Shown piece after piece: positions 10,449 to 21,982 of a stretch of 53,561 nucleotides of DNA. The DNA lies in contig ADNK01001460.1 in assembly GCA_000320545.1 (NCBI GenBank), positions 1 through 53,561 on the forward strand. Reading direction: 5' to 3'. The notes beneath the pieces were generated by a model. That model saw nothing but the letters and a program-made list of their open reading frames with translations. It was not told the origin of the DNA and ran no database searches. The DNA is from Bigelowiella natans CCMP2755. Lineage: Eukaryota; Cercozoa; Chlorarachniophyceae. Numbering within the stretch: the stretch's first letter is position 1; each line of letters starts with the position of its first letter. Position numbers and translations under genes: made by a program.

Positions 10449-13400
10449 GTAATCTACATATTTTGGAATTCCCAATATTAATGAATATTCCTTAGGTACT
10501 CCTGCAACACAAGGGCGTCATGCAATCCTTCAAGGGTCCACGTTGCCGGATAGACCCCCCTCAAATACTCCTTTTTTTCTCACATTCACGTCCTATGATC
10601 CAGAACTGACTACAGCTATGGATTCCATGGCGTGTCGCCGAAATTCAGCCATGTATGGAGGTACGTTGCTCCGAGGCGCTACTGTCCCTGTAGAGTGCTC
10701 CTCTAGCCCTTCAATAGCCGTGACAACACCTTCGCCCAGCCTGAGTCCATTAAAAGTGCCTTCCTTAGCGCCGACGATGCCAAAGGCCCCATCCTTGGCG
10801 CAAACAGATTTCCCAACACCTTTAGTGACTATGAAACCCAGCCCTTCTCCGACTCAATACCCGAGTCCGAAACCAACGCCAATGCCATCGCCCGAGCCAA
10901 CGCCAATGCCATCGCCCGAGCCAACGCCGATGCCATCGCCCGAGCCAACGCCTGGCCCGACGCCGTTACCCACGGAATCGCCTTCTTACAATCCCACGCA
11001 GAGGCCGACCGACTCCCCTAGCCGAAGCCCTACTGTAGATCGGAGCTTCGAAGTCACAGGATCGCTGCGCGCTACTTGCAGGCCATGGGTTTGATTCACT
11101 TTAAGCACCAACTGTACACCAATCACACTCACCACAATAAATGCATGCCGCTAAGAGGAAGATGTATCCCCGATGCTACTATATGTAATTATTTATTTGG
11201 TATAATTGCAAATTTGGTGGATATTATGATTTTTTAATGTAGGAGGTCGCCAACTTAAAGTATGAATTAAGCCGATACCTGAGCCAAAAAGCTGCAGTCC
11301 AACCAAATGTTACATCAGTAGCCATTACTGTACCGCAACTTCAAGCATATAGAACTCATTTATTAGCATCAAAAATAACTATGCCCCTATCTGCAGCCTC
11401 AGTAGCGCCTTCATGCGCCCCATCTTACGCTCCTTCATCGTCAGCGCCTTCAAGCGCCCCATCTTGCGCTCCTTCATCAAGCCCAACAGGGGCGCCATCA
11501 TCGGTATGGTCGCCATCGGCACGCCCAGTTGTTGGAGCCTCCATGTCGTCAGCGCCTTCAAGCGCCCCATCTTACTCTCCTTCATCAAGCCCAACAGGGG
11601 CGCCATCATCGGTATGGTCGCCATCGGCACGCCCAGTTGTTGGAGCCTCCATGTCGTCAGCGCCTTCAAGCGCCCCATCTTACTCTCCTTCATCAAGCCC
11701 AACAGGGGCGCCATCATCGGTATGGTCGCCATCGGCACGCCCAGTTGTTGGAGCCTCCATGTCGTCAGCGCCTTCAAGCGCCCCATCTTACTTTCCTTCA
11801 TCAAGCCCAACAGGGGCGCCATCATCGGTATGGTCGCCATCGGCACGCCCAGTTGTTGGAGCCTCCATGTCGTCAGCGCCTTCAAGCGCCCCATCGAGAA
11901 GTCCTGTATATGGCACGGGTTCTCCAACGGCGAGCCCTGTAGCTGGCACGGGTTCTGCATCGGCTAGCCCTACGGGTTCTCCATCGACGAGCCCTTCAGC
12001 TGGCACAGGTTCTCCATCGAGTGGTCCATCGGCATATTTTTATTTCGGAACGAGATCACCATCGACAAGTCCTGTATATGGCACGGGTTCTCCATCGGCA
12101 AGTCCTATACATGGCACAGGGTCTCCATCGACGAGCCCTGTTGTTGTAACCTCAGCCCCTGGCAAGTTAGTAGATTGGGCATTGTCCTGTGACGATAGTC
12201 AAATGGATGAATTAGATTACTATTCTGTAGGCTCTACTTTCTATGTAACATGTCAGTCTGTCCAACCATGTTTTGGGGCGGTAATCGGCTGTCCAGTGAA
12301 TGGAGGAAAGGTCTCTGTATTCAGCTATATTTGCAGCACTGCAAGGATGCTTGGCATTCCGAAAAATGTTGTGTTTTCCCTGACCAGAGAAGCAAGTCCG
12401 AACTCGTTTACATCCTGTACTTTAAATGGCAGAACAAGTTCCGACTCTACATATTTCTCTACATCTTTATCTCATGGAGCTTATAGTCTTAACTATCCTC
12501 CTCTGACACGCTATGGTCCATCCCCTGATATGATTTTCCGCAACTGCTCGAGCAGGTTTATGAGTCCCGGTTACGTTCCTTCTTACTTCCCGATTGGTTC
12601 GACCTTCAAAGTGAAATGCGACACGGACATCTCAGGATGTAATGATGTTGTGTATGGCTGCCCTTTAGATGGGTACATCATTCAAGGTAGCCACGTTTGC
12701 TCTGTTGCTCGGATGCTTGGTATTCCCAGAAACATGTCGTTTTCGCTCAGTACGAGCTATCATCGCAACGGTTTATCATGCACCTCAAATGGAATCTCAA
12801 GCTCTGCATCTGGAGGCATCTCATTTGTTCTTTCGGTACCCCCGGCCTATTCAACCTCTCTGGCTACAGTATCGCCGACACCTGCGTCCCCTACAATGTC
12901 TCCTGCTACACATGCCTCGACCAACCCCCCTATTCACACAAACGTCACTACTGTAAATTGCCAGAATGATAGCCTCCCCTTCCTGTTCTCGTCTTATCCT
13001 CCTGGATCAACAGTTACAGCGACGTGCATCTCTGTATCCTCCTGTAACGGTGCCGTGCTAGGCTGTCCATTAAATGGAGGCATTGTAGAGCGGAACAGCA
13101 GTATATGCTCAGTCGCGCGGATGCTTGGGATCCCTGCGAATAATAGCTTCACATTGACAATCACGGCAGGAGATCACTATTTCCGGTCTTGCTCTTCTCA
13201 TGGAATAACCTCGTCATGGAATAGTTATTATTATAGGCAGAAAGCGTATTATGTCAGTAGTCTGCCTATCAATGTATCGCACTGCGGTAATTTTTTTTCA
13301 GATAAAAGTTATGGGTCAGGGGGTTACGGACTAGGTGATACATATCAGGTGTTCTGCTCAGTAACATGCAATGCCACAGTTTACGGTTGTCCGCTCAACG

Positions 13401-16400
13401 GAGGCATAGTGAAAGCGACTAGCTCGCTATGCACGGCTGCGAGAATGGCGGGCATTCAGCAAAATGAAACCTTTACGATGACAATGCACCATCGTCGCGA
13501 ATCCCCATCTTGTTCCGCCAATGGGATAAAGAGTGTCTTTTTTGATGGAAGAGGATCACAATATCATAGTTTTAATGAGCTATCATACAGTGTCACGTCC
13601 TCTCGAGACACATCATTTCCATCATTGAGCCCTATAGCTGGCACGGGTTCTCCATCAGCTAGTCCTATCATTCAGACCACGAGTCCCACAGGTTCTCCAT
13701 CGAGTTCTCCATCGAGTTCTCCATCGGCCTATTTTAGTTTCGGAACGATATCGCCATCGGCTAGTCCTGTATATGGCGGCACGCATTCTCCATCAGCTAG
13801 CCCTACGGACTCTCCCTCGGCGAGCCCTGCAGGTGGCACAGGAGCTCCATCGAATGCTCCATGGTCTTCTTATAATTTCGGAACGATATCGCCATCGGCT
13901 AGTCCTGTACATGGCGGCACGGGTTCTCAATCAGCTAGCCCTACGGCTTCTCCATCGGCCTTATTTAATTTCGGAACGAGATCGCCATCGGCTAGTCCTG
14001 TACATGGTGGCACGGGATCTCCATCAGCTAGCCCTACGGCTTCGCCATCGGCTAGCCCTGTAGATGGCACAGGGTCTCCATCAGCTAGCCCTACGGCTTC
14101 TCCATCAAAATTTCTATCAGCTAGCCCTATACATGGCTCGGGATCTCCATCAGCTAGCCCTACGGGTTCTCCATCCGCTAGCCCTGTAGATGGCACAGGG
14201 TCCCCATCAGCTAGCCCTACGGCTTCTCCATCAAAATTTCTATCAGCTAGCCCTATGCATGGCACGGGATCTCCATCAGCTAGCCCTACGGCTTCTCCAT
14301 CAAAATTTCTATCGGCTAGCCCTATGCATGGCACAGGGTCCCCATCAGCTAGCCCTACGGCTTCTCCATCAAAATTTCTATCAGCTAGCCCTATGCATGG
14401 CACGGGATCTCCATCAGCTAGCCCTACGGGTTCTCCATCAGCTAGCCCTATGCATGGCACAGGGTCTCCATCAGCTAGCCCTACGGCTTCTCCATCAAAA
14501 TTTCTATCAGCTAGCCCTATGCATGGCACGGGATCTCCATCAGCTAGCCCTACGACTTCTCCATCAGCTAGCCCTGTAGATGGCACAGGGTCTCCATCAG
14601 CTAGCCCTACGGCTTCTCCATCAAAATTTCTATCAGCTAGCCCTATACATGGCACGGGATCTCCATCAGCTAGCCCTACGGCTTCTCCATCAGCTAGCCC
14701 TGTATATGGCACAGGGTCACCATCGACGAGCCCTGTTGTTGTAACCTCAGCCCCTGGCAAGTTAGTAGATTGGGCATTGTCCTGTGACGATAGTCAAATG
14801 GATGAATTAGATTACTATTCTGTAGGCTCTACTTTCTATGTAACATGTCAGTCTGTCCAACCATGTTTTGGGGCGGTAATCGGCTGTCCAGTGAATGGAG
14901 GAAAGGTCTCTGTATTCAGCTATATTTGCAGCACTGCAAGGATGCTTGGCATTCCGAAAAATGTTGTGTTTTCCCTGACCAGAGAAGCAAGTCCGAACTC
15001 GTTTACATCCTGTACTTTAAATGGCAGAACAAGTTCCGACTCTACATATTTCTCTACATCTTTATCTCATGGAGCTTATAGTCTTAACTATCCTCCTCTG
15101 ACACGCTATGGTCCATCCCCTGATATGATTTTCCGCAACTGCTCGAGCAGGTTTATGAGTCCCGGTTACGTTCCTTCTTACTTCCCGATTGGTTCGACCT
15201 TCAAAGTGAAATGCGACACGGACATCTCAGGATGTAATGATGTTGTGTATGGCTGCCCTTTAGATGGGTACATCATTCAAGGTAGCCACGTTTGCTCTGT
15301 TGCTCGGATGCTTGGTATTCCCAGAAACATGTCGTTTTCGCTCATTACGAGCTATCATCGCAACGGTTTATCATGCACCTCAAATGGAATCTCAAGCTCT
15401 GCATCTGGAGGCATCTCATTTGTTCTTTCGGTACCCCCGGCCTATTCAACCTCTCTGGCTACAGTATCGCCGACACCTGCGTCCCCTACAATGTCTCCTG
15501 CTACACATGCCTCGACCAACCCCCCTATTCACACAAACGTCACTACTGTAAATTGCCAGAATGATAGCCTCCCCTTCCTGTTCTCGTCTTATCCTCCTGG
15601 ATCAACAGTTACAGCGACGTGCATCTCTGTATCCTCCTGTAACGGTACCGTGCTAGGCTGTCCATTAAATGGAGGCATTGTAGAGCGGAACAGCAGTATA
15701 TGCTCAGTCGCGCGGATGCTTGGGATCCCTGCGAATAATAGCTTCACATTGACAATCACGGCAGGAGATCACTATTTCCGGTCTTGCTCTTCTCATGGAA
15801 TAACCTCGTCATGGAATAGTTATTATTATAGGCAGAAAGCGTATTATGTCAGTAGTCTGCCTATCAATGTATCGCACTGCGGTAATTTTTTTTCAGATAA
15901 AAGTTATGGGTCAGGGGGTTACGGACTAGGTGATACATATCAGGTGTTCTGCTCAGTAACATGCAATGCCACAGTTTACGGTTGTCCGCTCAACGGAGGC
16001 ATAGTGAAAGCGACTAGCTCGCTATGCACGGCTGCGAGAATGGCGGGCATTCAGCAAAATGAAACCTTTACGATGACAATGCACCATCGTCGCGAATCCC
16101 CATCTTGTTCCGCCAATGGGATAAAGAGTGTCTTTTTTGATGGAAGAGGATCACAATATCATAGTTTTAATGAGCTATCATACAGTGTCACGTCCTCTCG
16201 AGACACATCATTTCCATCATTGAGCCCTATAGCTGGCACGGGTTCTCCATCAGCTAGTCCTATCATTCAGACCACGAGTCCCACAGGTTCTCCATCGAGT
16301 TCTCCATCGAGTTCTCCATCGGCCTATTTTAGTTTCGGAACGATATCGCCATCGGCTAGTCCTGTATATGGCGGCACGCATTCTCCATCAGCTAGCCCTA

Positions 16401-19400
16401 CGGACTCTCCCTCGGCGAGCCCTGCAGGTGGCACAGGAGCTCCATCGAATGCTCCATGGTCTTCTTATAATTTCGGAACGATATCGCCATCGGCTAGTCC
16501 TGTACATGGCGGCACGGGTTCTCAATCAGCTAGCCCTACGGCTTCTCCATCGGCCTTATTTAATTTCGGAACGAGATCGCCATCGGCTAGTCCTGTACAT
16601 GGTGGCACGGGATCTCCATCAGCTAGCCCTACGGGTTCTCCATCAGCTAGCCCTGTAGATGGCACAGGGTCTCCATCAGCTAGCCCTACGGCTTCTCCAT
16701 CAAAATTTCTATCAGCTAGCCCTATGCATGGCACGGGATCTCCATCAGCTAGCCCTACGGGTTCTCCATCAGCTAGCCCTATGCATGGCACAGGGTCTCC
16801 ATCAGCTAGCCCTACGGCTTCTCCATCAAAATTTCTATCAGCTAGCCCTATGCATGGCACGGGATCTCCATCAGCTAGCCCTACGGCTTCTCCATCAAAA
16901 TTTCTATCGGCTAGCCCTATGCATGGCACAGGGTCCCCATCAGCTAGCCCTACGGCTTCTCCATCAAAATTTCTATCAGCTAGCCCTATACATGGCACGG
17001 GATCTCCATCAGCTAGCCCTACGGGTTCTCCATCAGCTAGCCCTATGCATGGCACAGGGTCTCCATCAGCTAGCCCTACGGCTTCTCCATCAAAATTTCT
17101 ATCAGCTAGCCCTATGCATGGCACGGGATCTCCATCAGCTAGCCCTACGGGTTCTCCATCCGCTAGCCCTGTAGATGGCACAGGGTCTCCATCAGCTAGC
17201 CCTACGGCTTCTCCATCAAAATTTCTATCAGCTAGCCCTATGCATGGCACGGGATCTCCATCAGCTAGCCCTGTAGATGGCACAGGGTCACCATCGACGA
17301 GCCCTGTTGTTGTAACCTCAGCCCCTGGCAAGTTAGTAGATTGGGCATTGTCCTGTGACGATAGTCAAATGGATGAATTAGATTACTATTCTGTAGGCTC
17401 TACTTTCTATGTAACATGTCAGTCTGTCCAACCATGTTTTGGGGCGGTAATCGGCTGTCCAGTGAATGGAGGAAAGGTCTCTGTATTCAGCTATATTTGC
17501 AGCACTGCAAGGATGCTTGGCATTCCGAAAAATGTTGTGTTTTCCCTGACCAGAGAAGCAAGTCCGAACTCGTTTACATCCTGTACTTTAAATGGCAGAA
17601 CAAGTTCCGACTCTACATATTTCTCTACATCTTTATCTCATGGAGCTTATAGTCTTAACTATCCTCCTCTGACACGCTATGGTCCATCCCCTGATATGAT
17701 TTTCCGCAACTGCTCGAGCAGGTTTATGAGTCCCGGTTACGTTCCTTCTTACTTCCCGATTGGTTCGACCTTCAAAGTGAAATGCGACACGGACATCTCA
17801 GGATGTAATGATGTTGTGTATGGCTGCCCTTTAGATGGGTACATCATTCAAGGTAGCCACGTTTGCTCTGTTGCTCGGATGCTTGGTATTCCCAGAAACA
17901 TGTCGTTTTCGCTCATTACGAGCTATCATCGCAACGGTTTATCATGCACCTCAAATGGAATCTCAAGCTCTGCATCTGGAGGCATCTCATTTGTTCTTTC
18001 GGTACCCCCGGCCTATTCAACCTCTCTGGCTACAGTATCGCCGACACCTGCGTCCCCTACAATGTCTCCTGCTACACATGCCTCGACCAACCCCCCTATT
18101 CACACAAACGTCACTACTGTAAATTGCCAGAATGATAGCCTCCCCTTCCTGTTCTCGTCTTATCCTCCTGGATCAACAGTTACAGCGACGTGCATCTCTG
18201 TATCCTCCTGTAACGGTACCGTGCTAGGCTGTCCATTAAATGGAGGCATTGTAGAGCGGAACAGCAGTATATGCTCAGTCGCGCGGATGCTTGGGATCCC
18301 TGCGAATAATAGCTTCACATTGACAATCACGGCAGGAGATCACTATTTCCGGTCTTGCTCTTCTCATGGAATAACCTCGTCATGGAATAGTTATTATTAT
18401 AGGCAGAAAGCGTATTATGTCAGTAGTCTGCCTATCAATGTATCGCACTGCGGTAATTTTTTTTCAGATAAAAGTTATGGGTCAGGGGGTTACGGACTAG
18501 GTGATACATATCAGGTGTTCTGCTCAGTAACATGCAATGCCACAGTTTACGGTTGTCCGCTCAACGGAGGCATAGTGAAAGCGACTAGCTCGCTATGCAC
18601 GGCTGCGAGAATGGCGGGCATTCAGCAAAATGAAACCTTTACGATGACAATGCACCATCGTCGCGAATCCCCATCTTGTTCCGCCAATGGGATAAAGAGT
18701 GTCTTTTTTGATGGAAGAGGATCACAATATCATAGTTTTAATGAGCTATCATACAGTGTCACGTCCTCTCGAGACACATCATTTCCATCATTGAGCCCTA
18801 TAGCTGGCACGGGTTCTCCATCGGCTAGCCCTGCCGTTCAATCTTCGAGTCCTACAGGAGCCCCATCGAGTACTTCATCGGCTAATCCTGGTACTGAAAC
18901 AGGAACGCCATCGACGAGCCCTATAGCTGGTACGGCTTCTCCATCGGCTAGCCCATTCGTTCAATCCTCAAATCGCACAGGAGCTCCATCGAGTACCCCG
19001 TCGGTTAGTCCTTCATCAACGAGCTTTAACCCCACAGGTATTTATTTTTCACTTGGCTCGTGTTAATCAGAACACCCACTGAAATAGATCTACTACTTGA
19101 TTTAAAAGGAACTTTCTCTCTTCTCCTAAAGTTTGATGTAAGCTAATGTCCTATCCCCTTTTATAATAGGGACTCCGACGTCTTCGTTCCGTACTCACGT
19201 CTTCTCATATAAAGTATATTTAATTATGACTTTCGTCAAGTTACAAGGATTGAATGCCCACTATCCTTGCCATTATTAAGTATTTATTTTATTAAGATTG
19301 CGTGAAAAGCGGGAAAAATTATACGCATTTACGATTCGTGTATCTGGTTGCCTCTATTTATGTTTAAATATACGAATCTTTCCAGGTATCATCACTCTCA

Positions 19401-20856
19401 TATTTGGAAGCGCAGGCCCTTGTAGAGGATCTTAACACGAATTTGGAGAATGTATTTCCAACGGAAATGATAAACACGTAAGAGCTACAATTTCTGTTTT
19501 TACTTGTGTTGCTAAGAATTATATGGCATGCTGGCATCGCACCCCAAGGCTGGGCTTTGACACAATACACGCACACATGCGATCGTTCTCGATTTCTTAT
19601 CCATACTTTTCTCATGTTACAATTTTGCGATTACATCGTTCTAGATACACAATTACTGCAAGTACACCTGCCCGGGCTGGTAGGTTCCAGCAGTACCCTA
19701 GTCCTGCACCCACATCACCAACGCCCAGGCCTGCTACCTTTCAGCCGACGGTAGAGGAAGGAACAGACCCTTCGGTTACTTCTGTGCAAGCTGTGCGACT
19801 GATATGCACCTTCAGCGCTATCGACTACACTACCTGGCGTGAAATAGAACAAATACAGTTTGAAGCAAATTTCAAGTCCGCCCTTGCCTCATCGGCTCGG
19901 GTGCTTGTGAGTGCAGTAATAATCTTAGGATACTCTCTCGGAAGCACAGTGGTGGAAAGCGAAATACGTGAGTCTTAACTTCTCGTAACTTACTTGCATT
20001 CGCGATCTCGACTTACGTCACAATGATCGTTCATTGAGAACACTTCATCTCTCGTTTCTCCTCTTTATTTTTTTTAAATGCTCATCGCTAATGCGATAAA
20101 TTAGGTACTTCAAACACAAGTACTGCAGAGCGGATGGCGAACGTAGCACGTGTCTCTCCCCAAAACATCTTTAATACATCCAACGGCTTTGACACTTCCA
20201 CTTACGGGCAGCCGCAAGTTGTGGCTACCATCGTAAGAGTTACTCGCAGCCCAAGCGCATCTCCATCTACTCGCAGCCCAAGCGCATCTCCATCTACTCG
20301 CAGCCCAAGCGCATCTCCATCTACTATTGTTACCCTCGCAGAAAGTGGCTCCGATGCTGGACAGAGTGGGGGAGGGAGCGGTTTCGATTTTGCTGTAGTG
20401 GTAAGTGATTGTATTTTTAACACTGGTGTTAATGTCAATTCACCATTGACAATTTATCACAATTTAGATTTTTATCATATTATCAAAATAAACGTTATTT
20501 ACATATTTTGAACACTAGGCTTTATCTTCTACTTTCTTCTACCTTGTCTCTATGTCTATAAACTGGTTCACTACTTCACTACATTCAACTCTCACCGTTT
20601 ATTTCATTTATTTCTTCTCATTTAGATTGGTGGAGTCATTGGCGCCATCATTGTTATAGCTGTGATTTCCGCATCCTACTATAGATGCTGTTACACACGG
20701 CGTAGTAGTCAGAAAGAACAAGCCACTATTGGAATGCAAGCACCAGCTTCTATTGAGTTGCAGTCGAAAGGAAGCCCTGCTGCGGGGCACACTGTTTCCG
20801 GGAAAGTTTTATCAACGACTTGGGGGCAACAAAATGATCTACGCGTAGCGATATAA
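6449..20856 (+). CDS. Giant membrane-anchored surface protein with LNR-like and LCCL-like modules
   Basis: Cell-surface or wall protein of about 4,200 residues; exact role unknown. A first ORF at 6449 encodes a signal peptide (MFRRNSFGACVLFWSLVAV); its junction to the next exon is unresolved. Exons agreeing in phase: about 6850-7616, 7817-7927, 8058-10301, 10496-11088, 11243-19037, 19170-19213, 19386-19477, 19645-19967, 20105-20400 and 20626-20856. Order of parts: N-terminal domain; Cys-rich stretch; Lin12/Notch-like module (CVFKNDAICDDGGPG then SDSNDCGHR); a beta-rich region of about 700 residues with many N-glycosylation sites; Pro/Ser/Thr stalk (PMPSPEPT repeats); four 36-residue repeats; three near-identical units each with four LCCL-like modules and an SPSASP stalk; a possible SEA-like segment (QIQFEANFKSALASSARVLV); RSPSASPST repeats; one membrane helix (IGGVIGAIIVIAVISASYY); and a tail of about 50 residues with a CCYTRR start. 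The 7.8-kb repeat exon has no introns. Repeats suggest unequal crossing-over. Splice joins are firm; the start is less certain. Confidence 0.8.
6682..6735. repeat. (TA)n microsatellite, interrupted
   Basis: AT-rich tract with two TA runs in the first intron of the giant gene, just after the signal-peptide ORF. Confidence 0.9.
10377..10447. repeat. (CA)n followed by (TA)n
   Basis: Compound microsatellite in the intron between exons ending at 10301 and starting at 10496 of the giant gene. Confidence 0.95.
11471..11902 (+). repeat. Four tandem 108-bp coding repeats
   Basis: The word CCTTCATCAAGCCC recurs at 11471, 11579, 11687 and 11795, an exact 108-bp period (36 codons). Each copy encodes a block with SPSSSPTGAPSS, VWSPSARPVVG and ASMSSAPSS. 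Copies differ by only a few bases (Cys/Tyr and Ser/Phe changes at the same site). It forms part of the extracellular Ser/Pro/Ala-rich stalk. Confidence 0.95.
13975..14719 (+). repeat. SPSASP stalk array of unit 1
   Basis: Tandem short repeats built on SPSASPTASPSKFLSASP and MHGTG/VDGTG spacers. Two word types (with or without the KFL insert) alternate irregularly, so copy order differs from unit 2. Such Ser/Pro/Thr-rich runs usually form extended, O-glycosylated stalks. The array is open in several frames on both strands because its period is a multiple of three. Confidence 0.9.
16570..17290 (+). repeat. SPSASP stalk array of unit 2
   Basis: Same repeat words as in unit 1 but a different order and eight codons fewer overall, showing that the stalk changes faster than the adjoining LCCL-like block. 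Confidence 0.9.
20245..20325 (+). repeat. Three 27-bp repeats (RSPSASPST)
   Basis: Three identical 9-codon units just before the membrane helix of the giant protein, probably a membrane-proximal stalk. Confidence 0.95.
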
Positions 20857-21678
20857 CTCTAAGTCATTCCATAAAAAATGACATAGCTAGGCGATGTCAT
20901 CATTTATGTTGCAAGTCTCCATCAAATTTTCGCTCAAAACAATAAAATATCGCAAGCAACTACCCCACTGTACCTCATGGACTAAGTGCACATGTATCTC
21001 CCTCCCATAATTGCTTGTACGCGTACTAGAAAAGAAATGCTACTAGGTTGAGGATGCTTAAAATAACAATCAAATTGTGCGATCTTAAGATTTAAACATA
21101 GGGGAAATCGTGCATTGCGCTGCCACAATTCACAGTCCACGAGATGACGTGAAGCTTCCAAGGTCACCCACCCCGCATGCAGATGGCAGGCATGCATGTA
21201 ATAGCAACACCTGGTGTGTTGGTAACTTCAATCTCATGCATGCCCGCAACAATGAGAGAAGATGAAGTTGCCAAATGCTTGCCAGCAGATTGAACATTAG
21301 CGTTGTACGTAACCGCTGTGTTGCACAACTATGCATTAGGATGACCATTGAACAATTGATCAGATTGATTGCATCCGTCTCACTTGCCATCGCTGATGAT
21401 GCGTCATCAATGCTTTTCCTGTGCCATCCATTGTTGCTGTACAGCTGTCCCTACTCGCTCGGACTCAGCACTGATTTTTGTGCACCGTTGCTGCACATTT
21501 TTACATGTTGCATTGCGTGTTGTGTTCTACCACTTATGTCTAGTCTGCAATAATTCTACCTGCGATATTGAGATATTTATTGAGGAAATATTGCATAACT
21601 ATAATTCTTGCGCTCCTGCTTGCTGTGTGTATGCGCGTGCTGTGCTGATGAACAAGCGCGTAATCATGCTCTGCTTCC

Positions 21679-21718
<40 letters not shown>

Positions 21719-21753
21719 ACACGTGAGACGGATCAACGAAAGATAGAAGTGTT

Positions 21754-21787
<34 letters not shown>

Positions 21788-21982
21788 CCACACACACACA
21801 CATCTGTATGCTATGAGGTTGTACAGAAGGCGCATTTCACAAGGGAACGAAATCGTGCAGCAGGCATTTTACTAGTTTTTGCATGCTATGTATTGTTGCA
21901 GATCTATGCATACTGGTGGAAAACTGGGACTGTACTGTAACTATTAATCAGCTGTTATCTTCTCGTTTCCTTCCCCTTTCTG
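20857..21982. other. Intergenic, converging 3' ends
   Basis: Lies between the stop of the giant plus-strand gene and the stop of the minus-strand gene. It holds a (TA)n tract at about 21682-21714 and (CA)n at about 21756-21801. Short open frames here show no splice or motif support. Confidence 0.6.
20941..20946 (+). terminator. Possible poly(A) signal AATAAA
   Basis: AATAAA 85 bases after the stop codon of the giant surface-protein gene. Position is suitable but the hexamer is common in AT-rich spacer. Confidence 0.35.

Larger units (their letters stand above)
12125..18831 (+). repeat. Three tandem 2.6-kb units, each with four LCCL-like modules
   Basis: Unit starts (CCATCGACGAGCCCTG) are at 12125, 14720 and 17291, giving periods of 2595 and 2571 bp, both multiples of three. 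Each unit begins with about 1.5 kb encoding four related Cys-rich modules of about 100 residues, with the shared pattern GCPxNGG...SxICSxARMLGIP...C..NGIxS. That matches the core of the LCCL fold family by pattern. The rest is an SPSASP stalk. By eye, units 2 and 3 are identical over the Cys-rich block, and unit 1 differs at two residues (Ser to Ile at 12750, Ala to Thr at 13052). Unit 3 diverges after about 18831, where the stalk is replaced by another Ser-rich sequence. Confidence 0.93.

Noticed and set aside
11379-11960. 193-codon minus-strand frame over the 108-bp repeats
   Set aside because: Repeat shadow; the plus-strand frame continues through the whole 7.8-kb exon with correct splice phase at both ends.
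13975-14719. CRISPR-like array of short direct repeats
   Set aside because: Repeats are coding, variable in length, lack unique spacers, and lie inside a eukaryotic exon.
13927-14760. 277-codon minus-strand open frame (GLADGEPVGLADGDP type), with a sister at 16522-17331
   Set aside because: It is the antisense shadow of the SPSASP repeat. The repeat period is a multiple of three and lacks stops in several frames, so length gives no evidence for coding.
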